Positions 28,277-38,104 of a DNA stretch of 64,000 bases are shown here, one piece after another. The stretch comes from Bacterioplanoides pacificum. Lineage in GTDB: Bacteria > Pseudomonadota > Gammaproteobacteria > Pseudomonadales > Oceanobacteraceae. Under the pieces are notes generated by a model. It worked only from the letters and a program-made list of their open reading frames with translations. It ran no database searches and was not told the DNA's origin. Position 1 is the stretch's first letter. Each line of letters begins with the position of its first letter. The position numbers and the translations under genes were made by a program. The stretch covers positions 1 to 64,000 of the forward strand of contig NZ_JBHRYB010000013.1 in assembly GCF_042648445.1 (NCBI RefSeq), written 5' to 3'.

Positions 28277-29551
28277 TTAACCGCGAGGTTGCCCATGATT
28301 CAGTGCCAAATGATTCAGCGCCGCTTCCACCGTATAAAACGAACCGCCAATCAGCCAGTGTTGCCCGGCCAGATCCGGCTGTTGCAACAGATCATCCAGC
28401 GCCGCCGCTACAGTATCAAATTTCTCAACCGGCTGACAGAAGCCGCCCTGCTGCAGGCGCTGTTGCAGCTGTCCGGCACTCAGACCACGCCAGCAATCGA
28501 GCCCGGCCAGGCGGTAGTGCGCCATATCCGGTAAGGCAGCAACCAGCTCAGCAACCGGTTTGTCTTCCAACATAGCGATAATTGCTCCGTTAACACCGCT
28601 CAGCCGCTGGCCAATATAAGCCGCCGCCTGCTGGTTATGAGCCACATCCAGCGTCAGCTGTAATACCCCACCGCTGACCGGCACTTCCAGCTGCTGCAAC
28701 CGGCCAGGCACCGCCGTATTCGCCACGACCTCAGCCACCACAGCCCGATTGGGTAAACGCCCCAGCAAGGCCAGCGCCTGAATGGCTGTTGCGACATTAT
28801 GATAAGGAATTTTTGCTGCCGGCAGGTGCCACTCAGCCTGCCCCTGATCGGTCATAAAGCTGAGCAACAAACCATCGCCCTGCTCAACGATATCGAAATG
28901 CTGGCCGCGGCCACACCATTGCCCACCCAGCGCTTCGGTTTGCTGTTTCGCGGTATGCGGTGGGTTTTCCTGACCACACACCAGGTATTTCCCGGAGCGG
29001 GCCACACCACACTTCTCAAACGCAATCTGGTCAACGGTATCTCCCAACCAGGCCTGATGATCAAGCCCGATGGAGGTCACCAGAGAAATATCCGCAGCGA
29101 CGATATTCACCGCATCCAGCCGTCCACCCAGGCCGATCTCCAGCACACAAGCATCCAGCGCCTGATGCTGAAAATAACTCAGCGCCGCCAGCGTACCAAA
29201 CTCGAAGTAAGTCAGCCCGACATCGCCACGTACGGCCTCCACCTGCTCGAATGAGTGCAGCAATTCAGCATCACTGATTTGTTCACCATTAATCTGCACC
29301 CGCTCGTTATAACGCTGAATGTGCGGCGAGCTGTAGACCCCGACCGTCATTCCCTGCGCCCGCAACAGATTGGCCAGCAACGCGGAGCTGGTCCCCTTGC
29401 CATTGGTACCGGCCACCAGAATCACCAAAGGCGCAGGTTTCAGGCAATTTAGCCGCTCAGCAACTCCCCGGATACGCTCCAGGCCAAGTTCAATTTCGCT
29501 GGGGTGTAATGACTCCAGGTATTCGAGCCAGTCGGATACAGTTCGTTTCAT
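28277..29551 (-). CDS. folC: Folylpolyglutamate/dihydrofolate synthase
   Basis: 424 residues, adding glutamate to folates and forming dihydrofolate. ATP loop VAGTNGKGTSSALLANLL, then YSSPHIQRYNERVQING, LEIGLGGRLDAVN and DVAHNQQAAAYIG. The start is ATG 29551. A terminator-like structure upstream separates it from trpA, so it probably has its own promoter. Confidence 0.95.
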   Translation of the reverse strand: MKRTVSDWLEYLESLHPSEIELGLERIRGVAERLNCLKPAPLVILVAGTNGKGTSSALLANLLRAQGMTVGVYSSPHIQRYNERVQINGEQISDAELLHSFEQVEAVRGDVGLTYFEFGTLAALSYFQHQALDACVLEIGLGGRLDAVNIVAADISLVTSIGLDHQAWLGDTVDQIAFEKCGVARSGKYLVCGQENPPHTAKQQTEALGGQWCGRGQHFDIVEQGDGLLLSFMTDQGQAEWHLPAAKIPYHNVATAIQALALLGRLPNRAVVAEVVANTAVPGRLQQLEVPVSGGVLQLTLDVAHNQQAAAYIGQRLSGVNGAIIAMLEDKPVAELVAALPDMAHYRLAGLDCWRGLSAGQLQQRLQQGGFCQPVEKFDTVAAALDDLLQQPDLAGQHWLIGGSFYTVEAALNHLALNHGQPRG

Positions 29552-29581
29552 CGTTTTACTTCAGGCCTTCAGGCAGATAAT

Positions 29582-29637
29582 AAAAAACAGGCAAAAAATG
29601 CACGCCGATACTTCAGCAGCGGCATTTCAGCCTGTTT
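29582..29637 (-). terminator. Probable terminator after trpA
   Basis: On the minus strand AAACAGGC pairs with GCCTGTTT, with an inner AATGC/GCATT pairing, followed by TTTTTTA. It lies 38 nt past the trpA stop (29675) and would end the trp transcript before folC. Confidence 0.7.
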
Positions 29638-29674
29638 CAACAGAGTGATTGTAACGCAGCTCTGATGCTGGCGA

Positions 29675-30478
29675 CTATTGGTCCATCGCCGCCCGCATGT
29701 CACGCATTAAGGCCGTTACTTCGGCCTGGGCCTGCTGTGGGTTATCGGCGTTAGCAGCGATACGATTCACAATCGCACTGCCGACGATCACGCCATCAGC
29801 AACACTGGCCACCTGAGCGGCGGTTTCACCATTGGTAATACCAAAACCAACCCCCACCGGCACCGAGACGTGTTTGCGGATACGCTCCAGATTGCGGGCC
29901 ACATCGTCCACATCCAGCGCTTTGGATCCGGTCACGCCTTTCAGTGATACGTAATACACGTAGCCGCTGCCAGACTGACCAATTTTTTCGATGCGCTCAT
30001 CGCTGGTGGTGGGTGCAATCAGATAGACCATATCCAGCTGCCGGGCCTTAAAGATACCTTCCACTTCGGTCGCCTCTTCCGGTGGCAGATCCACCAGCAA
30101 TACACCATCGACACCTGCTGCAACAGCACGATCAACAAAGGTCTGATAACCCATGGCTTCCACCGGGTTGAGATACCCCATTAACACCACTGCTGTGTCA
30201 GCATTGGTTTCACGAAATTCGGTAACCATGGCTAACACGTCGGTCAGTGAGGTGTTATGCGCCAGCGCGCGTTCACACGCCAGCTGAATGGTCGGGCCAT
30301 CGGCCATCGGGTCGGAGAACGGCACCCCCAACTCAATGATGTCACAGCCGGCGTCCACCAGTGCGTGCATCATAGGTACAGTGGCTTCTTTATTTGGATC
30401 ACCGGCGGTAATGTAAGGGATTAACGCCTGGCGATTTTGCTCCTTCAGAGCGTTCAGAACAGTCGAAATACGGCTCAT
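29675..30478 (-). CDS. trpA: Tryptophan synthase alpha chain
   Basis: 267 residues, cleaving indole-3-glycerol phosphate to indole. The catalytic Glu and Asp are in IIELGVPFSDPMADGPTIQ (about 46-64); phosphate binding is provided by GVGFGI and VGSAIV. It is the last gene of trpF-trpB-trpA, 10 nt after trpB. Confidence 0.97.
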   Translation of the reverse strand: MSRISTVLNALKEQNRQALIPYITAGDPNKEATVPMMHALVDAGCDIIELGVPFSDPMADGPTIQLACERALAHNTSLTDVLAMVTEFRETNADTAVVLMGYLNPVEAMGYQTFVDRAVAAGVDGVLLVDLPPEEATEVEGIFKARQLDMVYLIAPTTSDERIEKIGQSGSGYVYYVSLKGVTGSKALDVDDVARNLERIRKHVSVPVGVGFGITNGETAAQVASVADGVIVGSAIVNRIAANADNPQQAQAEVTALMRDMRAAMDQ

Positions 30479-30488
30479 GTTTTATTCC

Positions 30489-31724
30489 TTAAGCTGTGAT
30501 GCCGTCAAGCGACGCAATCGTATGAATGTCTTTATCGCCACGACCAGACAGGTTCACAACAATCACCTGATCTTTGTCCATCGTAGCCGCCAGCTTCATG
30601 GCGTACGCCACTGCATGTGAAGATTCCAGAGCCGGCATAATACCTTCCAGCTGAGTCAGCTTATAAAAACCGTCCAGCGCTTCGGCGTCTGTTGCCGCGA
30701 CATAATTGGCGCGTTTCACATCTTTTAACCAGGAATGTTCCGGGCCAACACCCGGGTAATCCAGGCCTGCAGAGATAGAGTGCGTGCCCATAATCTGGCC
30801 GTTATCATCTTCCATCAGATAGGTGCGGTTACCGTGCAATACGCCCGGACGACCTTTGCATAAAGGCGCGGCATGGTCGTCGCCATCCAGACCCAGCCCC
30901 CCCGCTTCAACGCCATACATGGCAACATCTTCGTAACCCAGGTACGGGTGGAACAGACCAATGGCATTAGAACCACCACCGACACAGGCAACCAGTGCAT
31001 CCGGCTGACGCCCTAACTGTTCATCACACTGACGAATACATTCCCGGCCAATCACACTCTGAAAATCACGCACCAGCATCGGATACGGGTGTGGGCCGGC
31101 GGCGGTGCCGATCACATAGAAGGTATCATCAACGTGAGTCACCCAATGACGCATGGCTTCATTCATGGCGTCTTTTAACGTTTTAGTACCGGATTCAACC
31201 GCCTCGACTTCAGCGCCGAGCAACTTCATGCGATACACATTCAGCTTCTGACGCTCAACATCGGTAGAACCCATAAAAACCTTACATTCCAGGCCAAAGC
31301 GCGCGGCCACCGTTGCTGAAGCAACACCGTGCTGACCGGCACCGGTTTCAGCGATGATTTTTTTCTTGCCCATAAACTTAGCCAGCAATGCCTGACCAAT
31401 GGTGTTGTTAACCTTGTGCGCACCGGTATGGTTAAGATCTTCACGCTTCAGGTAAATTTTTGCACCACCACACTCCTGAGTCAGACGCTCGGCAAAGTAC
31501 AGTGGTGATGGGCGGCCGACATAATGAGCCAGGTCGGAATCAAAGGCTGCCTGGAACTCAGGGTCGTTGCGCAGCTGTTCGTAAGTACTCTGCAATTCAT
31601 CCAAAGCACTGGTCAGGGTTTCGGACACAAACCGGCCACCATGAATACCAAAATGGCCACGCTCATCCGGCAGTGTTAAATCAATTGTTGTGTTGTCTGG
31701 TGCTGATTGTTCTGGTGTTTGCAT
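30489..31724 (-). CDS. trpB: Tryptophan synthase beta chain
   Basis: 411 residues, the PLP enzyme joining indole and serine. The PLP lysine is in EDLNHTGAHKVNNTIGQ, and the phosphate loop GGGSNAIG is present. The start is ATG 31724 (MQTPEQSAP). The frame is open 6 codons further up, but this is the best start before the conserved FGIHGGRFVSETL. That start lies inside the end of trpF, an overlap of 44 nt, so coupled translation is likely. Confidence 0.96.
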   Translation of the reverse strand: MQTPEQSAPDNTTIDLTLPDERGHFGIHGGRFVSETLTSALDELQSTYEQLRNDPEFQAAFDSDLAHYVGRPSPLYFAERLTQECGGAKIYLKREDLNHTGAHKVNNTIGQALLAKFMGKKKIIAETGAGQHGVASATVAARFGLECKVFMGSTDVERQKLNVYRMKLLGAEVEAVESGTKTLKDAMNEAMRHWVTHVDDTFYVIGTAAGPHPYPMLVRDFQSVIGRECIRQCDEQLGRQPDALVACVGGGSNAIGLFHPYLGYEDVAMYGVEAGGLGLDGDDHAAPLCKGRPGVLHGNRTYLMEDDNGQIMGTHSISAGLDYPGVGPEHSWLKDVKRANYVAATDAEALDGFYKLTQLEGIMPALESSHAVAYAMKLAATMDKDQVIVVNLSGRGDKDIHTIASLDGITA

Positions 31725-32367
31725 CGACACGATACACCTCATCTAAAAATGCATTGATTTTGCCGTGGTCTTTGATGCCTTTCTGTGCCACACCGTCGAG
31801 TTCAGCTTCCACGCCGCCGCTGACATCAACGGCGAACGGCTTAACCCGCTCAATAGCGTAAGCAACATTATCCGGCTTCAGACCACCGGCAAGAATAATC
31901 GGTTTTAAATCGTCAGATTCAGGAACCAGCGACCAGTCAAAGGTTTCGCCGGTTCCTCCGGGAACACCGGGTTTATAGCTGTCTAGCAGTATTGCCAGGG
32001 CGCCTGGGAAGCGCACGCAAGACGCCACCACATCCGACGCTTGCCGGACACGAATAGCTTTGATGTAGGGACGGTTGAATTGAGCACAAAAAGCCTCGTC
32101 TTCATCACCATGAAATTGCAGTAAGTCGATTCTAACGACATCCAGAACGGATTGCACCTGTTCTGCGGTCGGATTCACAAACAAGGCAGTGAGCGTCACA
32201 AATGCCGGTACATCAGCCACCACGTCAGCCGCCTGAAGCGGACTAACCGCCCGAGGGCTGGGGGGATAAAATACCAGACCGAGAGCATCAGCACCGGCGG
32301 CAACCGCCGCCGCGGCATCTTCCGGCCGGGTCAGGCCACAAATTTTGGTACGGGTTCGAAAGGACAT
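31681..32367 (-). CDS. trpF: Phosphoribosylanthranilate isomerase
   Basis: 228 residues from ATG 32367 (MSFRTRTKICGLTRPEDA). The frame opens upstream, but this start leads directly into the conserved KICGLT with the catalytic Cys. Other family marks are LLQFHGDE, ILAGGLKPDNVAYAI and AVDVSGGVEA. Its last 44 nt overlap trpB. It lies 79 nt after truA, as in Pseudomonas. Confidence 0.95.
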   Translation of the reverse strand: MSFRTRTKICGLTRPEDAAAAVAAGADALGLVFYPPSPRAVSPLQAADVVADVPAFVTLTALFVNPTAEQVQSVLDVVRIDLLQFHGDEDEAFCAQFNRPYIKAIRVRQASDVVASCVRFPGALAILLDSYKPGVPGGTGETFDWSLVPESDDLKPIILAGGLKPDNVAYAIERVKPFAVDVSGGVEAELDGVAQKGIKDHGKINAFLDEVYRVDANTRTISTRQHNN

Positions 32368-32446
32368 AACAGCAGAAACCAGAAAAACTGAGAGCAGAAA
32401 AGGCCCCAATCATATCAGACCCCTGCATAGCTATTCAGCCGGATTG

Positions 32447-33295
32447 TTACTGCTGATTAACAAACGGCCGCTGAAAACCACTGACCTCCAGCAACGGCTG
32501 CAACAATAATGGCCCATAAGGGTCGCACGGCACCTCAAATTGCGGCGGATAATCGACGCCAACAAAATACAAACCCTGCCCGGGTGCTGTCACCCCGGCC
32601 TGATTACGGTCCTGACTGGACAACACCTGCTGCATCCATTCGACCGGTTGATGGCCTTCACCGATAGGCAATAACACACCAACAATATTGCGCACCATAT
32701 GGTAGAGAAAAGCACTCGCTTCCAGCTCCAGCATAATCAGCTCACCCCAACGTTGCACAGCAATGCGATGCATGGTTTTAACCGGTGATTTGGCCTGACA
32801 GTCTTTCGCACGAAAGGCACTGAAATCGTGCTCCCCGAGCAAATACTGAGCGGCCTGATGCATTTTTTCGGCATCCAGTGGATAGCGCCACCAGGTCAGC
32901 TGATCGTGTTGCAGGGCCGATTTGGCCGGCGAATTATTAATCAGATAACGATAACGCCGCGCCCGGGCCTTATAACGCGCATGAAACTCCGGGCTGACTT
33001 CGTCCACCCACTGCAATGCAACGCCATCCGGCAGATTGGTATTCACTCCCATCAGCCAGCTGTAATTACTGCGTGCAGCGTCGGAATCAAAATGAATCAC
33101 CTGGCGGGTTGCGTGCACACCGGTATCGGTGCGGCCAGCACAGAAGATATCAACTTTATGATTAGCTACTTTCGAAATGGCCGCTTCGAGAGCGGCCTGA
33201 ACGGTAGGATTATTATGGTGCAGTTGTTTTTGCCAGCCGTGGAAATAAGTACCGTTGTACTCAACCACGGCGGCAAAGCGCCGTGTTACTTTCAT
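32447..33295 (-). CDS. truA: tRNA pseudouridine synthase A
   Basis: 282 residues, modifying positions 38-40 of the tRNA anticodon arm. The catalytic Asp is in FCAGRTDTGVHATRQVIHF; YNGTYFHGWQKQ and FLYHMVRNIVGVLLPIGEG are also typical. It follows fimV by 19 nt. Confidence 0.96.
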   Translation of the reverse strand: MKVTRRFAAVVEYNGTYFHGWQKQLHHNNPTVQAALEAAISKVANHKVDIFCAGRTDTGVHATRQVIHFDSDAARSNYSWLMGVNTNLPDGVALQWVDEVSPEFHARYKARARRYRYLINNSPAKSALQHDQLTWWRYPLDAEKMHQAAQYLLGEHDFSAFRAKDCQAKSPVKTMHRIAVQRWGELIMLELEASAFLYHMVRNIVGVLLPIGEGHQPVEWMQQVLSSQDRNQAGVTAPGQGLYFVGVDYPPQFEVPCDPYGPLLLQPLLEVSGFQRPFVNQQ

Positions 33296-33314
33296 TAAAC
33301 GCTCTTGGTCAGTA

Positions 33315-36300
33315 TCAGGATAAGGTATCCATCAGACTACGAGCATCCTGCTTCTGCTGATCGCTGCCTTCCTGCAACACTTCCTGTAACAACTCACGGG
33401 CACCATCGCTGTCTTCCATATCGATATAAGCGCGTGCCAGATCCAGCTTAGTGGCACATTCATCGGTGCCTGCCAGGAAATCGAACTCATCATCGGCTGC
33501 TGCCAGCTTATCCAGATCGATATCCTGATCAGCGGCCGCCGCAGGAGACTGCTCAGCACTGTCAGCAACCGGTGCTTCGTCAACCAGGGGCTCGTCCACA
33601 ACCGGAATATCATGCTCTTCAGCTGGCACGCTGAAGTCATCCAGCTCAGCATCCAGTTCAGCCAGATCGGCAGCAAAATCAACTTCCTGCTCATCTGCAG
33701 CTGATTCCTGCGCTTCAGTGACAACGTCCTCAACGTCAACAGCCTCGTCAAGCTCCGGCTCGTCCAGGGACACGTTTTCATCACTGGCGGAATCGAGCTC
33801 GGCTTCCAGCGCCTTCAGATCATCATCAGCAGATTCCGCAAAACCCGTGCTTTCATCCATATCAAACGACAGATCTGACAACTCGTCATCACCGGTGCTG
33901 CCATCGGCATCAAGCAAGCTTTCCAGATCCGCCAGATCAGGCGCATCATCGTCGTCAGCAGCATCACTGATATCAATGACTTCATCACCAGTAGATTGCT
34001 CCGCCTCAGGCTGCCCCTCATCGGCGGCTAACTCACCCAGATCAAAATCCAGTGCGTTATCATCACTGCTTTCCGCCGCTACCGCGACGTCGTCAGTATC
34101 AGCGTCGCTATCCGTCGCTTCATCCAGACTGCTGAGATCAAATTCCAGCGCGTCATCAGCATCATCAGCGGCCGGCAGTTCAAATTCGGCCGTATCCTCA
34201 GCATCATCACTCAGATCCAGTCCGTTGCTTTCAGCGTCGAGGTCGAACTCCAGACTTTCATCCAGATCCAGTGTCGGTACATCTTCCAGCGATGAATCCG
34301 CGGCATTATCCAACGGAGCTTCTTCCGTGAGCGAAGGGATTTCATCCACTGCAGATGATAAGTCAAAGTCCAGCGCATCATCGCCGCCAAGATTCAGATC
34401 TGCTTCCGCCGGAGCATCATCCTCCAGATCATCCGCACCATCGGCCAGATCCAGCGCATCGCCAAAATCCAGACCTTCGCTGAATTCTTCACCCAGAGAA
34501 TCATCCAGTGATGGAATATCATCATTCAGCGACAAACCACCCTGAGCATCGGATGCCAGTAATTCAGGTGCAATAGGAGTCGATAACCGTCCGCGCATCT
34601 GCTCCGCCTGACCATTGGCATCCTGATCACCAATTGCGATCAGATCCGCTTCCTGAGACGCGAATGCCTCTGCATCATCCATCTCAACAAACACTTCGAG
34701 CAACTTCAGGCGCAGATCGGAGCGGCTTGGTTCCTGAGCAATGGCACCCTGTAACAGATCGACCGCTTGTTCAAACTTGCCATAAGCAATGTAAATATCC
34801 GACTCACTGATAACGTCTTCCGTCTGGGCCACAGGCGCAAAAGCATCAGCATGCTCATCGTCAAAATCATCCAGCGGGGCATCATCACCCGCCACTCCCA
34901 GGTCCAGTTCATTATCGTGACCCAGGTCCAGTTCAGCAGCCGTCAGTTCGGCCTCATCAAATTCCAGATCATCCAGATCAGCACCATGAACATCACCATC
35001 GGCAAAAGCAACATCCGTACCGTCAAATTCATCGGCGTCATCGCCCTTGGCAGCTTTACGGGCCTGAACCAGCTTATAAGCGGCCAGCGCAATCAATAAA
35101 ATAAGTAATAATCCACCCGCCAGGAATTCCGGGCGCTGCAGAATAGTGTCCATCAGCGTAGGCTGTGGGCGGTTCTGCTCTTCCAGCATGGCTGCGATAC
35201 GTTTACGGCGTTCTTCCCGCGCCTTGGCCTCTGCAGCTTCCTGAGCCGCTGCCTCCTGCTGCGCTACCGTGTCATTAACAGAGTCATCAGCGGCCGTACT
35301 TTCATCCTGATAATTAAAATCGGTCGCTTCAGCGTCGTCCGCCGCCGCGCCCTCTTCGGTAATATCAGCACCTGTTGTTTCAGTGTCCACTGGCGCAGAT
35401 TCATCCGCCGCAACCTCACCCTCAGGGGCCTCAGTCACGTCACCGTTATTCGCTGCTGCGTTTTCAGCCGTCGCTTCTGCATCCTCTGCAACAACGGCAG
35501 CCGCCTCTGTTGCCTCCGCCTGCTCAACGCCTGCTTCCTGCTGCAACGCTTCAGTCGTCTGAATATTCGCCAGCTGATCGTCTTTTAAGGTAATCAGACG
35601 CTGCAGGGTTTCGATCTGACCTTCCAGAGATTCCAGGCGCTGACGCAACTCCTGGTTTTCCAGCCGGCTTTTGTCCAGAGTTTCCAGTGCAATCGCCAGA
35701 TCATTTTCCAGTGCCTGCTGCCGGCCAGTTCCACCGTCGCCAGCCACATCACCGCTGGCACCCGCAGATTCCGCCTGCTCTGCACCGGCAGACAACAGCC
35801 GTACTTCACCGCCGTCGCTACCACCAGCTACCGGAGCTGCCGGCGTACGTCGTCCGGTCGCATCCAGTTGAGCAGCACCCGCCTCCAGCGCTTCGTTCTG
35901 ACGCTCAACCTCAGCAACCGCCTTACCAAACTGTATGCCCGCAACCTGGCCGGCATCCGGAATTCGTAACACCTGATGAGATTTCAGCCGATTAATATTG
36001 CCGTTGATAAACGCATTCGGGTTTTGCTGCTGAATGGCCAGCATCATTTGCTGAGGACTGACACTGCTATCCGGCCGGGTTTGTAATGCAATCTGCCAGA
36101 GGGTGTCGTTGGTCTGAACTTTATAGGTTCCCGGTGCTGCCGGGTTATCTAACCAATCATTCCCCTGACGGCTTACCGCACCGCCTTGCTGCGGCTGTAC
36201 CTGAACGGATGCAGTGGAAGTTACTTCCGTCGCTGCTGGTGTCACCACCAGCGGCCGAATGGATTCTTCTTCAAACACCGGCGGATCAAGTAATACGGTG

Positions 36301-36656
36301 TACTCACGCAATACCCGTCCGGATGGCCAGTTCAGTTCAACCAGGAAATTCAGAAAAGGTTCGGTCACAGCTTCGCGCGAGCTCAGCACAACCTTGCCGT
36401 CTTCAACGGTAAATTTGATTTTCGTAAGAAAGAATACGCGATCAACACCAGCACGCTCAAAGTCCGCCGTAGTGGCCAATGAAGGTTTGATTTCCCACTT
36501 GGATAAATCCTGAGCATCAACCAGCTCAATCTCTGCCGTTAACGGCTGGTTGAGTGCTGACTTAAGAGTCAGTTCTCCAAGCCCCAATGCCATTAACTGA
36601 GCAGACAATGTCAGTCCACCCGCCAGCATCAAGGATTTCGCAATTAGGCGCTTCAT
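33315..36656 (-). CDS. fimV: FimV/HubP-type polar hub protein
   Basis: 1113 residues. A signal peptide and the FimV N-terminal domain (LGLGELTLKSALNQPLTAEI) come first, then a LysM peptidoglycan-binding motif (GTYKVQTNDTLWQIALQ, about 176-230). A coiled coil follows (ETLDKSRLENQELRQRLESL), then one membrane helix (about 510-530), a TPR unit (SDIYIAYGKFEQAVDLLQGA), a very long acidic repeat region (about 690-1050, D/E/A/L-rich) and the FimV C-terminal motif (CATKLDLARAYIDMEDSDGA, near 1075). The family recruits chemotaxis, twitching or flagellar proteins to the cell pole. Length and acidic cytoplasmic part are normal for FimV. Confidence 0.95.
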   Translation of the reverse strand: MKRLIAKSLMLAGGLTLSAQLMALGLGELTLKSALNQPLTAEIELVDAQDLSKWEIKPSLATTADFERAGVDRVFFLTKIKFTVEDGKVVLSSREAVTEPFLNFLVELNWPSGRVLREYTVLLDPPVFEEESIRPLVVTPAATEVTSTASVQVQPQQGGAVSRQGNDWLDNPAAPGTYKVQTNDTLWQIALQTRPDSSVSPQQMMLAIQQQNPNAFINGNINRLKSHQVLRIPDAGQVAGIQFGKAVAEVERQNEALEAGAAQLDATGRRTPAAPVAGGSDGGEVRLLSAGAEQAESAGASGDVAGDGGTGRQQALENDLAIALETLDKSRLENQELRQRLESLEGQIETLQRLITLKDDQLANIQTTEALQQEAGVEQAEATEAAAVVAEDAEATAENAAANNGDVTEAPEGEVAADESAPVDTETTGADITEEGAAADDAEATDFNYQDESTAADDSVNDTVAQQEAAAQEAAEAKAREERRKRIAAMLEEQNRPQPTLMDTILQRPEFLAGGLLLILLIALAAYKLVQARKAAKGDDADEFDGTDVAFADGDVHGADLDDLEFDEAELTAAELDLGHDNELDLGVAGDDAPLDDFDDEHADAFAPVAQTEDVISESDIYIAYGKFEQAVDLLQGAIAQEPSRSDLRLKLLEVFVEMDDAEAFASQEADLIAIGDQDANGQAEQMRGRLSTPIAPELLASDAQGGLSLNDDIPSLDDSLGEEFSEGLDFGDALDLADGADDLEDDAPAEADLNLGGDDALDFDLSSAVDEIPSLTEEAPLDNAADSSLEDVPTLDLDESLEFDLDAESNGLDLSDDAEDTAEFELPAADDADDALEFDLSSLDEATDSDADTDDVAVAAESSDDNALDFDLGELAADEGQPEAEQSTGDEVIDISDAADDDDAPDLADLESLLDADGSTGDDELSDLSFDMDESTGFAESADDDLKALEAELDSASDENVSLDEPELDEAVDVEDVVTEAQESAADEQEVDFAADLAELDAELDDFSVPAEEHDIPVVDEPLVDEAPVADSAEQSPAAAADQDIDLDKLAAADDEFDFLAGTDECATKLDLARAYIDMEDSDGARELLQEVLQEGSDQQKQDARSLMDTLS

Positions 36657-36780
36657 TATGGCTTCCTTGTTTTTAAGGCGACGTCTCGCCTCTTCGTGTG
36701 TATCGAATCTAATGCCGAAACCGTGTATTTGAGATATTCCTAACCCAGCTTAGTTATCGATTCCATTCATAAGCAGCGTA

Positions 36781-36809
36781 AGTATCAGTGATAAAAATGC
36801 AATTCGCAA
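36781..36809 (-). promoter_or_regulatory. Possible fimV promoter
   Basis: Reading the minus strand, TTGCGA and GATACT are 17 nt apart, about 125 nt before the fimV start. Both are imperfect sigma70 boxes. The rest of the 288-nt fimV-asd gap holds a small hairpin (AGGCGA/TCGCCT, 36676-36691) and the asd terminator, and no gene I can support. Confidence 0.3.
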
Positions 36810-36903
36810 TATTTTGACCGCCCCTAGAGGCATAAAACCGATATTAAAGAATGAGTTAGCGCATTTTCAGAAGAAACAAGATGAGAAATGTGAAGCAGTA
36901 ATC

Positions 36904-36928
36904 AAAAAAGCGGGATTAATTCCCGCTT
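36904..36928 (-). terminator. Rho-independent terminator after asd
   Basis: On the minus strand AAGCGGGA pairs with TCCCGCTT around a short AT loop, followed by a T-run. It lies 17 nt past the asd stop. Confidence 0.85.
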
Positions 36929-36944
36929 CTTATATAGGTCAAAA

Positions 36945-38084
36945 TCAGCCAGCGTTGAGCAAAATGCGCAACATCCGCCGTAACGGCTCCGCTGCCCCCC
37001 ACAACAACTGATCACCAACGGTGAACGCTGAAATGTATTCCGGACCCATGGTCAGCTTACGGATACGCCCAACCGGGATGCTTAAGGTGCCAGTGACCTT
37101 AGCCGGCGTCAGATCTTCCATCGTTACCTCACGGTCGTTTGGAATCACTTTCACCCAGTCGTTATGCCCGGCCAGAATCGCCTCAATCTCTTCTACCGGC
37201 AGATCCTGCTTCAGCTTCAGCGTAATTGCCTGACTGTGACAACGCATAGCGCCGACACGGACACACAAACCGTCGATTGGCGTTGGCGCTGCAGCCGTAC
37301 CCAGGATCTTGTTGGCTTCAGCTTCCGCCTTCCATTCCTCACGGCTTTGCCCGGATGGCAGCTGTGAATCAATGTAAGGGATCAGACTGCCGGCCAGCGG
37401 CACACCAAACTGATCTTTCGGGTAATCGCCACTGCGAATAAAGTCCGCCACCTGACGATCGATATCCAGAATTGCAGTGGCCGGATCTTCTACCTTATCT
37501 TTTACATTGGCATGAATCGCACCCATCTGACTGATCAGCTCACGCATGTGTTTTGCGCCTGAGCCGGAAGCGGCCTGATAGGTCATTGGCGTTGCCCACT
37601 CAACCAGGCCTTTTTCGAACAGACCACCCAGCGCCAGCAACATCAGCGATACGGTACAATTACCACCAACATAAGTTTTAACGCCGTTTTTGATACCGGC
37701 ATCAATCACATCACGATTCACCGGGTCCAGCACAATAATGGCGTCATCATCCATACGCAGTGCTGAAGCCGCATCAATCCAATAGCCATCCCAACCGGCT
37801 TCGCGCAACTTCGGATACACGTCTTTGGTGTAATCACCACCCTGACAGGTAATGATCACGTCCTGCTGTTTCAGTGCTTCAATATCAAAGGCATCTTCCA
37901 GCACACCACAGTCTTTAACGGCGCCTTCTTTACCATAAACCCGTGGCGCAGGCAGGCCTTTTTGAGAGGTCGTGAAGAAGGTCGGCTTAATCAGGTCGAA
38001 ATCGTTTTCTTCCTGCATACGTTGCATCAGCACGGAACCTACCATCCCGCGCCAGCCAACCAGACCTACATTTTGTTCAGACAT
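36945..38084 (-). CDS. asd: Aspartate-semialdehyde dehydrogenase
   Basis: 379 residues, reducing aspartyl phosphate to the semialdehyde for lysine, threonine and methionine. NADP site VGLVGWRGMVGSVLMQRM, catalytic Cys in YVGGNCTVSLMLLALGGL and the active-site His in RVGAMRCHSQAITLKL. The length is that of the Gram-negative form. It follows leuB by 20 nt and ends the leu transcript with a terminator. Confidence 0.96.
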   Translation of the reverse strand: MSEQNVGLVGWRGMVGSVLMQRMQEENDFDLIKPTFFTTSQKGLPAPRVYGKEGAVKDCGVLEDAFDIEALKQQDVIITCQGGDYTKDVYPKLREAGWDGYWIDAASALRMDDDAIIVLDPVNRDVIDAGIKNGVKTYVGGNCTVSLMLLALGGLFEKGLVEWATPMTYQAASGSGAKHMRELISQMGAIHANVKDKVEDPATAILDIDRQVADFIRSGDYPKDQFGVPLAGSLIPYIDSQLPSGQSREEWKAEAEANKILGTAAAPTPIDGLCVRVGAMRCHSQAITLKLKQDLPVEEIEAILAGHNDWVKVIPNDREVTMEDLTPAKVTGTLSIPVGRIRKLTMGPEYISAFTVGDQLLWGAAEPLRRMLRILLNAG

Positions 38085-38104
38085 TCTGTAACCTTTAAAT
38101 TTGC

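Noticed and set aside
33718..34545. Plus-strand Ser-rich frame of 275 codons inside fimV
   Set aside because: Antisense of the acidic Asp/Glu/Ala repeats of FimV, which read as Ser and Arg in that frame; a composition artefact.
36814..37011. Plus-strand 65-codon frame in the fimV-asd gap
   Set aside because: It translates the asd terminator hairpin and runs into the asd gene on the opposite strand.
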